Positions 4,790 through 10,004 of a stretch of DNA of 30,336 nt are shown here, piece by piece; within the stretch, counting starts at the first letter, position 1, and every line of letters starts with the position of its first letter. The DNA comes from a virus, in the IMG/VR virus record IMGVR_UViG_3300045135_000392, positions 1 through 30,336 of that record. One strand, written 5' to 3'. A program made the position numbers and the translations under genes. The notes beneath the pieces were generated by a model, which searched no databases, was not told the DNA's origin, and saw only the letters and a list, made by a program, of their open reading frames with translations.

Positions 4790-5089
4790 ATGTTTGATAA
4801 TAATAAACAACCTGCAACTAACAAACAGCTATGGAAAATAAATCATTTAGCTGACCAAGCTTTCAACTTATCTATAGAAGCTGAAGTAAAAGAGCATGGC
4901 AAACTTGTTAGTGATGCTAAAGATTTAAGTATTTCTTTAATTTTTCCATTGAATAAAGAGCAAGCAAAAAACTGGATCAAAGTTTTAATGGAAAGAGTTG
5001 CTGGTCTGGAGTCTTTGATTGAAGTTCTTGACCAAGACATTGAGATGGCAAGCGTAATAAACGGAGAACAAAATGCAGATAACGTATAA
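4790..5089 (+). CDS. Early hypothetical protein (99 aa)
   Basis: Helical, charged protein. TNKQLWKINHLADQAFNL near the N-terminus resembles the helix that begins many small phage DNA-binding or primase-associated domains (the pattern 'T..Q...I..L'), and LNKEQAKNWIKVL at about residues 60-72 is a second helix. The ribosome site AAGGAGAACAATA is one of the near-identical early sites. It overlaps the next gene by 17 nt. Function unknown. Confidence 0.7.
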   Translation: MFDNNKQPATNKQLWKINHLADQAFNLSIEAEVKEHGKLVSDAKDLSISLIFPLNKEQAKNWIKVLMERVAGLESLIEVLDQDIEMASVINGEQNADNV

Positions 5090-5429
5090 CAAAAAAGCTT
5101 ACCCAGAAATGAGTACCCATGATATGTGGGCAGCAGGTGGCTATATTCCTCTTTGGGTAGTAGAGTGGAATCTGCGTCATTCTTTTGGCGTAGATGAAAA
5201 CCTAATCGATCATCTTGATAGCTCTTATAAAGCCAGAGCTGGCCTCTCAGTAATGGATCGCCCTCTTGGTGGGGAGATAGATGCTGAAGGTGTCTATCGA
5301 TACCCAGAGGATGAGCCTATGTATCCGTACATGACTTGGGAAACCAGAGATGGAACAGTTTATTTCTATCCTTATTCAGTGATGGGAATACCAACTGGAT
5401 CAGAACATTATGCAGTGAGGATGGATTAA
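5073..5429 (+). CDS. Early hypothetical protein rich in Tyr and Trp (118 aa)
   Basis: Unrecognised. The aromatic-rich sequence (MWAAGGYIPLWVVEWNLRH, RYPEDEPMYPYMTWE, GTVYFYPYS) suggests a compact beta-rich acidic protein. Acidic early phage proteins often act as host enzyme inhibitors or DNA mimics, but nothing here proves that. The ribosome site CGGAGAACAAA lies within the end of the upstream gene. The stop overlaps the next ATG by one base (TAATG). Confidence 0.65.
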   Translation: MQITYNKKAYPEMSTHDMWAAGGYIPLWVVEWNLRHSFGVDENLIDHLDSSYKARAGLSVMDRPLGGEIDAEGVYRYPEDEPMYPYMTWETRDGTVYFYPYSVMGIPTGSEHYAVRMD

Positions 5430-5653
5430 TGGCTAGATCAACACCTAGATTTACACGCAGAGACTATGAGTTTATCGCAGATAAGATTGCTCCGCATCTT
5501 AGCTGGGCAACAGCAATCAAGTATGTTGCTGATGAACTGAAAGCTACAAATCCAAACTTCAACTATGATAAGTTTGTAGAACGTGCTGAACGAGCATGGG
5601 AAGAAAACTACAACTTAAGTAAGGAGAACTTTAATGATGAAATCCCCTATTAA
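5429..5653 (+). CDS. Small early protein, F-T-R-R-DY-x-x-IA type (74 aa)
   Basis: Start set at ATG 5429, which shares a base with the preceding TAA. The sequence FTRRDYEFIADKIAPHLSWATAIKYVADELKATNPNFNYDKFVERA is a helical layout seen in many small unassigned phage proteins (R-x-DY-x-x-IA at the start, 'NP.F...KF...' at the end). Probably a small helical DNA- or protein-binding module; no function known to me. Its last codons overlap the start of the first zinc-knuckle gene. Confidence 0.65.
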   Translation: MARSTPRFTRRDYEFIADKIAPHLSWATAIKYVADELKATNPNFNYDKFVERAERAWEENYNLSKENFNDEIPY

Positions 5654-5783
5654 AAAATGTGAAAAATGTAATGGTCACGGTACAATCGAAGATTGGTATT
5701 ATTTACACCATACTAACGGTAAAATTTATGACAAATGGAAAGATATTATATCGTGTCCACAGTGTTTTAAAAAAGAAGATTGA
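5634..5783 (+). CDS. Zinc-knuckle protein, first of a tandem pair (49 aa)
   Basis: Begins MMKSPIKKCEKCNGHGTIE and ends SCPQCFKKED. The CxxCxGxG knuckle (residues 9-16) plus a distal CPQC gives four cysteines, a DnaJ-type or rubredoxin-like zinc site. ATG 5634 is preferred over 5637 since AAGGAGAAC is 6 nt upstream. The next gene repeats its first 18 coding bases exactly, so the two arose by duplication. Small Cys4 proteins of phages often bind host enzymes or nucleic acid; the role here is unknown. Confidence 0.7.
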   Translation: MMKSPIKKCEKCNGHGTIEDWYYLHHTNGKIYDKWKDIISCPQCFKKED

Positions 5784-5785
5784 TT

Positions 5786-5968
5786 ATGAAATCCCCTATT
5801 AAAGTTTGTGAAGTATGTGAAGGCGAAGGGCGTATCGAATATGATAAGCCTGTCCCTCACAACTTTGGTAGAGATGTTGGATACATAGATTCTGTTTGGG
5901 ATGACTGCTATGAATGTGATGGCTTCGGAGCAATGCCTATTGACGAGTATGATGATTTTTCTGCATAA
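5786..5968 (+). CDS. Zinc-knuckle protein, second of a tandem pair (60 aa)
   Basis: MKSPIKVCEVCEGEGRIEYDKP, then YECDGFG: two CxxCxGxG-type knuckles (residues 8-15 and about 44-50), the classic half of a DnaJ zinc domain. A clear paralogue of the gene just upstream, with the same first six residues. It is acidic in its second half (PIDEYDDFSA). The ribosome site is weak (AAGAAG), so coupling to the upstream stop is likely. The last codons and stop lie in the palindrome that precedes the HTH gene. Confidence 0.7.
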   Translation: MKSPIKVCEVCEGEGRIEYDKPVPHNFGRDVGYIDSVWDDCYECDGFGAMPIDEYDDFSA

Positions 5969-5974
5969 GTGCAG
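5961..5974. promoter_or_regulatory. TGCA-type palindromic operator, copy 2
   Basis: CTGCATAAGTGCAG, perfect 5-bp arms with centre TAAG. It ends one base before the ATG of the HTH gene and takes the place of its ribosome site, so a bound protein, or the RNA hairpin itself, could govern that gene. Autoregulation is the simple reading (inference). Confidence 0.55.
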
Positions 5975-5975
5975 T

Positions 5976-6260
5976 ATGAAGTCATATCTAAACTATTTGC
6001 AAGATCGAGCAAAGGAGGCTGATGTCTCCTTGCTCAAATGTTTTAAACGTGCTGAGATTCCTACCTCAACATACTACAGAACAATCAATGGCAATACAGA
6101 ACTCAGATATGATACAGCTGTGAAAGTCATCAATGTCATCGAAGAACTTGACTCGATACAAAAAGCCAGTGAGCATACCAAGAGACTACGAGAAGCTAAT
6201 AAGCCTGTTGATAGAAGCTCGATTCGAGCGAGGTTTAAGCCAAGAGTCTTTAGCTCATAA
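5976..6260 (+). CDS. Cro/XRE-like HTH DNA-binding protein (94 aa)
   Basis: Residues 6-60 (LQDRAKEADVSLLKCFKRAEIPTSTYYRTINGNTELRYDTAVKVINVIEEL) fit a lambda-repressor-type helix-turn-helix with the recognition helix around TSTYYRTI. The tail is basic (SSIRARFKPR). ATG 5976 follows the 5961-5974 palindrome directly and lacks a Shine-Dalgarno. The 3' third overlaps the next regulator by 128 nt in another frame. Probably a Cro-like repressor of early promoters that carry the TGCA palindromes (inference). An A5 run at 6160-6164 could mark a frameshift joining it to the next gene. Confidence 0.7.
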   Translation: MKSYLNYLQDRAKEADVSLLKCFKRAEIPTSTYYRTINGNTELRYDTAVKVINVIEELDSIQKASEHTKRLREANKPVDRSSIRARFKPRVFSS

Positions 6261-6411
6261 AATTGGTTGCACTTCTTCACTCATTCACAAGTGGGAAGCG
6301 CATAAGCGTATTCCATCTGGGTTCATGTTAATTTGTTGGTTGGATGCTTTAGGTTATGACATCGAGGTCACGAAAAGGAAGAGCGACAATATGTATAGCG
6401 TGTCAGACTAA
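6133..6411 (+). CDS. XRE-family HTH regulator (92 aa)
   Basis: The core ISLLIEARFERGLSQESLAHKIGCTSSLIHKWE (residues 23-55) is a textbook XRE helix-turn-helix, followed by AHKRIPSGFMLICWLDALGYDIEV, as in many small phage repressors. The start is uncertain: ATG 6133 lies deep in the upstream gene without a good ribosome site, and the domain itself begins near 6181. An alternative is a TTG near 6210, or entry by a +1 frameshift from the HTH gene upstream. With two regulators in a row, a Cro/repressor-like pair is a fair reading. Confidence 0.7.
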   Translation: MSSKNLTRYKKPVSIPRDYEKLISLLIEARFERGLSQESLAHKIGCTSSLIHKWEAHKRIPSGFMLICWLDALGYDIEVTKRKSDNMYSVSD

Positions 6412-6676
6412 GACACACTGGTATGTTGCCATCCTAAAAAATAACTCAGGACATACTATGCAAAAGCATTGGTATGTATGCCTAAACTGTTATGAGGAAG
6501 ACAAATGGCAAACCGTAACAAAAACAAAGGAACATACCATGAAAAGTGGTTTGTCAAATGGCTCGAAGAAGCAGGGATCAAAGCGAAGAGGCAGCCCCTC
6601 TCAGGCAGTTTGGGAGGCGAGTATTCAGGCGACATCAAACTCGAACTCAACGGAGAAGAATTGGTGGGAGAAGTAA
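6356..6676 (+). CDS. Possible zinc-ribbon protein overlapping two genes (up to 106 aa)
   Basis: In this frame CIACQTKTHWYVAIL is followed by HWYVCLNCYEED: a CxxC, 24 residues, CxxC pattern with a repeated HWYV, which looks like a real zinc ribbon and covers the only gap between the XRE and nuclease genes. The first 56 nt overlap the XRE gene. The last 172 nt overlap the well-supported nuclease gene and encode low-complexity Ser/Lys sequence. Either a genuine overlapping gene, or a ribbon that once led into another frame. Moderate to low certainty. Confidence 0.4.
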   Translation: MTSRSRKGRATICIACQTKTHWYVAILKNNSGHTMQKHWYVCLNCYEEDKWQTVTKTKEHTMKSGLSNGSKKQGSKRRGSPSQAVWEASIQATSNSNSTEKNWWEK

Positions 6677-6831
6677 AATACAGGGACAAATCTAACTTCC
6701 CTAACCCATTCAAGGTATTAGAAAGCAGAGACATTGCTTTCTATAAAAGGCGGACTGGACAACCGCAAACAGTAGTCATCATGAGTGGTGACAGATTTAT
6801 AAAACTAATGGAGAACAAAGATGAACCTTAA
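6505..6831 (+). CDS. Holliday-junction-resolvase-like PD-(D/E)XK nuclease (108 aa)
   Basis: NKGTYHEKWFVKWLEEAGI (Glu13), GSLGGEYSGDIKLEL (Asp43) and GEVKYRDKS (Glu56-x-Lys58) match the archaeal Hjc/phage resolvase nuclease core in order and spacing. RQPLSGSLGG resembles the conserved Ser loop before the catalytic Asp. About 110 aa is usual for the family. It probably resolves branched DNA made by recombination-dependent replication and clears it before packaging. GAGGAAG lies just before ATG 6505. It overlaps the next gene by 11 nt. Confidence 0.8.
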   Translation: MANRNKNKGTYHEKWFVKWLEEAGIKAKRQPLSGSLGGEYSGDIKLELNGEELVGEVKYRDKSNFPNPFKVLESRDIAFYKRRTGQPQTVVIMSGDRFIKLMENKDEP

Positions 6832-7132
6832 ACAAAAGTGGTGGGAGTGGCACAAAGAAAACCCACATGTATTTAGATTGTTCGAAGAGTTTACTTTCAG
6901 AGCAATCAACAAAGGCCACAACAGACTAAGCGCATGGCTTGTCGTCAATAGAATTAGATGGGAAACCAGCATTGAAACAACGGGTGATGATTTCAAGATA
7001 AGCAATGACTACATTGCTCTGTACGCCAGATACTTTATGCACCTGCATCCACAGTATGATGGCTTCTTTAAAATTAAGAAAATGAAAAGAGTAGAAATAC
7101 AAGGAGAACAAAATGAAGAATCTTACGCATAA
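6821..7132 (+). CDS. Conserved phage protein of unknown function (103 aa)
   Basis: WWEWHKENPHVFRLFEEFTFRAINKGHNRLSAWLVVNRIRWETSIETTGDDFKISNDYIALYARYFMHLHPQYDGFF is a sequence type I recognise from many phage genomes: 'NP.V..LF..F...A...G....SAW...NRIRW.......G..FKI.N....Y.R.....P...FF'. It is often near recombination and resolvase genes, but I know of no assigned function. A single globular domain of about 85 residues. The ribosome site GGAGAACAAAG lies inside the nuclease gene. Confidence 0.75.
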   Translation: MNLKQKWWEWHKENPHVFRLFEEFTFRAINKGHNRLSAWLVVNRIRWETSIETTGDDFKISNDYIALYARYFMHLHPQYDGFFKIKKMKRVEIQGEQNEESYA

Positions 7133-7388
7133 AGCAGTCCAAGCAAATGTCTGGGATGCCCACATTGCCAAAGCAAACAGCTCAGTGTCAGCTCTCAAAG
7201 AATACAAGAAGTCCAGCTATCAGGTCGATGGCTATCGAATCAATGCCAACCGCATTGTCAACGGTGAGCGTGTTGGTGAAGACTGGCTCAAAGGTAAACT
7301 CAAAGAACAGCTCATCAAGCTTGGCTACTGCAAACCATCAGACTTTGAAAAGTATAACAAACCTAATGGCAGCTTAAATATTGGTTGA
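7113..7388 (+). CDS. Early hypothetical protein (91 aa)
   Basis: Unrecognised. KEYKKSSYQVDGYRINANRIVNGERVGEDWLKGKLKEQLIKLGY suggests a short beta hairpin followed by a helix, with many Lys and Asn. AAGGAGAACAAA stands 3-10 nt upstream of ATG 7113, inside the preceding gene (20-nt overlap). It is the last gene of the transcript before the intergenic promoter at 7385, and no terminator separates them. Confidence 0.65.
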   Translation: MKNLTHKAVQANVWDAHIAKANSSVSALKEYKKSSYQVDGYRINANRIVNGERVGEDWLKGKLKEQLIKLGYCKPSDFEKYNKPNGSLNIG

Positions 7389-7413
7389 CCATACTGCATA
7401 CTTGCAGTAGTTT
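7385..7413 (+). promoter_or_regulatory. Promoter candidate for the recombination genes
   Basis: TTGACC (7385-7390), 17-bp spacer, TAGTTT (7408-7413). The palindrome lies in the spacer, the same design as the promoter at 4520-4549. A second AT-rich element (TATATA at 7418) follows. Confidence 0.45.
7392..7409. promoter_or_regulatory. TGCA-type palindromic operator, copy 3
   Basis: TACTGCATACTTGCAGTA: 7-bp perfect arms around TACT, the strongest of the three copies. Binding here would cover the promoter spacer ahead of the exonuclease and annealing genes. Confidence 0.65.
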
Positions 7414-7437
7414 ACCCTATATAAAAAGGAGAACAAT

Positions 7438-7593
7438 ATGGATGATCGTATCTGTATGCACTATGTGCTTGAACGTATCGAGCATATACAAGAAAAGAAA
7501 ACTAAGAAAGAATTAGAGGAAACGCTTGAGTTTTTTAAGCGTGAAATAATATACAATCTTGGTGTTAATTCTAGGATACGTCATGGAGCGTAG
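7438..7593 (+). CDS. Small hypothetical protein (51 aa) before the exonuclease
   Basis: Translated from ATG 7438, with the strong ribosome site AAAAAGGAGAACAAT. It reads MDDRICMHYVLERIEHIQEKKTKKEL at the start and is one long charged helix with a basic end (NSRIRHGA). It overlaps the exonuclease start by 11 nt, so its likely importance is translational coupling or a small accessory helix for the recombinase module. Not recognised. Confidence 0.65.
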   Translation: MDDRICMHYVLERIEHIQEKKTKKELEETLEFFKREIIYNLGVNSRIRHGA

Positions 7594-8368
7594 GGGCTTC
7601 ATAGGTGGCTCGGACTGTGTAAAGATTATGCAAGGCCACTGGTTAGAATTATGGCAAATCAAAACTGGTAGAGAATTACCAGAAGATTTAACAACAAACA
7701 TTGCTGTGCAGCTTGGTATCTGTACTGAAGACTTCAACCTTAGTTGGTTCGAGCAGCAAAGAAAGTGTATCCTTTCTAAGCATCAGTATGAGTATGAGCA
7801 AACTATTGGCTCAGTTCCAGTAAGAGGTACTGTCGATGCTCAGTGGGATAAAGCTATTGTTGAGGCAAAGCACACAAATGCTTTCAACAAAATGGAAGAT
7901 GTTATTAAACTGTATATGCCGCAGATACAACTCTACGCGCATCTAGCAAAAGCAGAGGGTACTTACCTCTCTGTCATCTTTGGTAACAGTAAATGGGAAT
8001 CTACCTATGTCGAACACAACCAACAGTATTTCAATTCTATGTGGGCGGTGGTCTCAGATTTCTGGGGTTACGTGCTTCGCGATGAAGAGCCGATTGGTGT
8101 TGACACGGAACAACTCTCGCATGACCACATTGCGGTGGACAACATGGTCAAACGAGATGCAACAACAGACAACCAGTTTGTCGATGCAGCCATCACATAT
8201 ATACAAGGTTATGAGCAGAACAGAGTTTTCGAGAATGCAAAGAAAGACCTTAAATCAATGGTCGGGGCTAACGAAAGAGAAGTCTACTGTGATTACCTTT
8301 CCGTCAAGCGAGACAAGAAAGGATCGCTTAGAATAACCAAAAGAAAAAAGGAGAACAACAATGAGTAA
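7583..8368 (+). CDS. YqaJ/lambda-exonuclease-type recombination exonuclease (261 aa)
   Basis: Degrades one strand from DNA ends to give single strands for the annealing protein encoded next to it. The nuclease core is visible: FIGGSD near the N-terminus, the GxxxE helix around Gly45-Glu49, GTVDAQ (Asp85), VEAKH (Glu94-x-Lys96) and MPQIQLYAH (Gln114/Gln116), in the order of the lambda Exo/YqaJ family. The length is close to lambda Exo. The start is set at ATG 7583; upstream in-frame TTG/GTG codons lie in the preceding gene without extra conserved sequence. It overlaps the annealing gene by 8 nt. Confidence 0.85.
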   Translation: MERRGFIGGSDCVKIMQGHWLELWQIKTGRELPEDLTTNIAVQLGICTEDFNLSWFEQQRKCILSKHQYEYEQTIGSVPVRGTVDAQWDKAIVEAKHTNAFNKMEDVIKLYMPQIQLYAHLAKAEGTYLSVIFGNSKWESTYVEHNQQYFNSMWAVVSDFWGYVLRDEEPIGVDTEQLSHDHIAVDNMVKRDATTDNQFVDAAITYIQGYEQNRVFENAKKDLKSMVGANEREVYCDYLSVKRDKKGSLRITKRKKENNNE

Positions 8369-8804
8369 TAAACTAGACATCTGGAACAAGCTGGCTGCTT
8401 CAGACCCCAAATATCTGAAGCAAGTCAGCTTTGGCAGTAGATCATTTACAGCCATTGATCCTCAGTACCAAGTCAGAATGATGACCGAACAGTTTGGACC
8501 AATTGGTTTGGGCTGGGGATGGTTCAATACAACTGAGGTAGTGTCTGTCAGCAACGGAGACAGTGCTGTACTAGCGCATGTAACTGTTTGGCATACAGAT
8601 AACCATCATTCTTTTGGGCCATTCACAGGCTGTCGTAAGTTCTTTGACGCAGCGAAGGGTCGTATGGCAGAAGATGCACCAAAGATGGCTATCACTGATG
8701 GTCTTACCAAAGCACTGTCGCACATTGGCTGTAATGCTGATGTCTTCTTGGGTGAGATGGATGGCAACAAGTATGCTGCTGATAGCGGCAAACCCAAGTG
8801 GTAG
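8361..8804 (+). CDS. Single-strand annealing recombinase (Rad52/Erf-like, 147 aa)
   Basis: FTAIDPQYQVRMMTEQFGPIGLGWGW at residues 30-55, then beta strands with FGPFTGCRKFF, and DAPKMAITDGLTKALSHIGCNADVFLG near the C-terminus. These are hallmark blocks of the phage Rad52/Sak/Erf-type annealing proteins, in which the AITDAL(T/S)KA-LS helix is typical. It should bind the strands made by the upstream exonuclease and anneal them. The compact 147-aa size fits a core domain without the C-terminal extension seen in larger members. The ribosome site AAAAAAGGAGAACAAC is strong. Confidence 0.8.
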   Translation: MSNKLDIWNKLAASDPKYLKQVSFGSRSFTAIDPQYQVRMMTEQFGPIGLGWGWFNTTEVVSVSNGDSAVLAHVTVWHTDNHHSFGPFTGCRKFFDAAKGRMAEDAPKMAITDGLTKALSHIGCNADVFLGEMDGNKYAADSGKPKW

Positions 8805-9118
8805 AAGAACGTGTAATAAAAGCTCAGAGGGTTAAAGAACTAATACCCTCTGAAGACTTAGCTCATGTCATTGAATTAGCTAAACAAAGAATGAGAGCTG
8901 AACAAAAATTTGTTAAAAGCAGAAAGGTGGTGGAAGAAAGAATAAATAGATGTCTGGTTGTCTTTGACCTTATGTACAATGGATCAACCTTAAAAAATGC
9001 AGGGGAGGCAATTGGTGCATCCCGTGAAAGAACAAGACAAATCGAAGCTAAGGTTTGTTTAAAAATTATGAAATGTTATAAAATTTACAAAAGGAGCCAG
9101 AAGCATGGCAGAATATGA
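8798..9118 (+). CDS. Sigma70 region-4-like regulator (106 aa)
   Basis: Residues 63-88 (LKNAGEAIGASRERTRQIEAKVCLKI) closely follow the sigma-70 region 4.2 pattern 'L..IG...G.SRER.RQIE.KA..K', which contacts the -35 element and the RNA polymerase flap. No regions 2 or 3 are present, and the first 55 residues are a charged helix. It could direct the host polymerase to phage promoters or act as an anti-sigma-like competitor. GTG 8798 overlaps the annealing gene stop and relies on coupling; an ATG at 8891 would remove part of the N-terminal helix only. Confidence 0.8.
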   Translation: MVEERVIKAQRVKELIPSEDLAHVIELAKQRMRAEQKFVKSRKVVEERINRCLVVFDLMYNGSTLKNAGEAIGASRERTRQIEAKVCLKIMKCYKIYKRSQKHGRI

Positions 9119-9464
9119 CACTACAAACACAGGCGCAGCTTGGACACCATTCCCAACTCAAAAGATGATTCTTCAAGGCAAGTTAAATGTTGAGGGCATT
9201 GACCATAAAGTTATCTTAGTCAAAGATACTACAAGAGATGGCACAGAGATTATTGAGATGTATACAAAAATGGGTGCAATGTTTGACAATGATAAGAAGG
9301 GCAATGAGTCTGCTCCCGATTACTCTGGGCCTGTCGGTAGCGACAAACGTATTGCAGGGTGGAGACGCATGAAAGATGATAAACCGTATATGAATTTCCA
9401 GATTACTGACAAACAGCAAAAAGATTCAGGAAACACCTTGAAAGATGATGACTTACCGTTCTAA
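9105..9464 (+). CDS. SSB-like protein with acidic DDDLPF tail (119 aa)
   Basis: The last residues, DDDLPF, match the acidic tip of bacterial SSB (DDDIPF) by which SSB recruits recombination and replication enzymes. The body (KMILQGKLNVEGIDHKVILVKDTTRDGTEIIEMYTKMGAMF then APDYSGPVGSDKRIAGWRRMKDDKPYMNFQITD) alternates as in an OB fold and recalls small OB-type phage proteins. The location after the exonuclease and annealing genes supports single-strand binding. It is shorter than cellular SSB (about 170) and the fold is inferred, not proven. Confidence 0.65.
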   Translation: MAEYDTTNTGAAWTPFPTQKMILQGKLNVEGIDHKVILVKDTTRDGTEIIEMYTKMGAMFDNDKKGNESAPDYSGPVGSDKRIAGWRRMKDDKPYMNFQITDKQQKDSGNTLKDDDLPF

Positions 9465-9480
9465 CATAAGAATGTTCTCT

Positions 9481-9521
9481 GGAGGTTCAACACTGTTCAA
9501 AGTCCGTTTTGCCGAACCTCC
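9481..9521 (+). other. Hairpin with 25-nt loop before the terminator
   Basis: GGAGGTTC (9481-9488) pairs perfectly with GAACCTCC (9514-9521). The loop contains GTTCAAAGTCC, which looks like a tRNA T-loop, but no D-arm, anticodon arm or room for them exists. Its 5' arm carries GGAGG without a start codon after it. Confidence 0.5.
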
Positions 9522-9528
9522 CAAACTT

Positions 9529-9558
9529 GGCGCACCTCTTTTGGTGCGTCTTTTTTTT
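9529..9558 (+). terminator. Rho-independent terminator after the recombination genes
   Basis: GGCGCACC (9529-9536), loop TCTTTT, GGTGCGTC (9543-9550), followed by eight T (9551-9558). An 8-bp GC-rich stem with one G-U: a classic intrinsic terminator for rightward transcription. It ends the recombination operon 65 nt after the SSB-like gene. Confidence 0.85.
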
Positions 9559-9568
9559 CGGTTATTAA

Positions 9569-9733
9569 ATGCTAATCATTACTAAAAAAATGATACAAGA
9601 AATAGAATGCCCTAAATGCAAAGCTAAAAAAGGAGAGTCTTGTGGTCATAGAAAAGATAAATCAAGAAGCCACTTCAAAAGATTACAAGCAGCACAAAAA
9701 TATTATAGGAGAAAAGTAAGTGACCCCACTTGA
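9569..9733 (+). CDS. Small zinc-binding protein (54 aa)
   Basis: ECPKCKAKKGESCGHRKDKSRSHFKRLQAAQKYY shows the C-P-x-C, G-x-x-C, H-x-x-R spacing of the small phage zinc-binding proteins common in actinophages and others (Cys14, Cys17, Cys25 and His35 as likely ligands). The start may be ATG 9569 or the in-frame ATG 9590; neither has a ribosome site, and the terminator lies just upstream, so expression would need read-through or an unseen promoter. It overlaps the next gene by 14 nt. Role unknown; such proteins are thought to bind nucleic acid. Confidence 0.6.
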   Translation: MLIITKKMIQEIECPKCKAKKGESCGHRKDKSRSHFKRLQAAQKYYRRKVSDPT

Positions 9734-10004
9734 ACGAATGATTGCAGATGCAAAGGTTTGCAACTCAAGACTAAAAACAAACAAGAATACTATCGAGCCT
9801 AAAGTACCAAACAAACCACCAAAACCTGCTGCTCCCAAGCATGGTAAGGGTTGGCGCAACAGTTCTTTGTCTACCAAAGAAATAGAGGACATCCAATATT
9901 TCAGAAGCAAAGGTTGGTGCGTCAGCTCAACAGCTATGGTTGTCGGAGTCAGCATCAAAACAGTGAGGAAGTATGATGCAGATTACAGAGGCGCAGAAAG
10001 CTGA
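9720..10004 (+). CDS. HTH-domain DNA-binding protein (94 aa)
   Basis: The C-terminal half (LSTKEIEDIQYFRSKGWCVSSTAMVVGVSIKTVRKYDADY, residues 50-89) is a resolvase/transposase-type HTH with recognition helix VSIKTVRKY. The N-terminal half is Pro/Lys-rich and probably a flexible linker (KVPNKPPKPAAPKHGKG). GTG 9720 has AGGAGA 7 nt upstream, a good site. Likely a small transcription factor, possibly for the late switch since it sits at the end of the early arm (inference). Confidence 0.65.
   Translation: MTPLERMIADAKVCNSRLKTNKNTIEPKVPNKPPKPAAPKHGKGWRNSSLSTKEIEDIQYFRSKGWCVSSTAMVVGVSIKTVRKYDADYRGAES

Noticed and set aside
7438-7600. Longer exonuclease starting at the TTG near 7559
   Set aside because: The extra residues are hydrophobic, unlike the family N-terminus, and lie within the 51-aa gene. 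ATG 7583 precedes the conserved RGFIGGSD segment.
9481-9521. tRNA fragment or attachment site suggested by GTTCAAAGTCC between complementary arms
   Set aside because: Only 41 nt, with no anticodon arm, D-arm or CCA context, and no integrase seen. Kept only as a hairpin.
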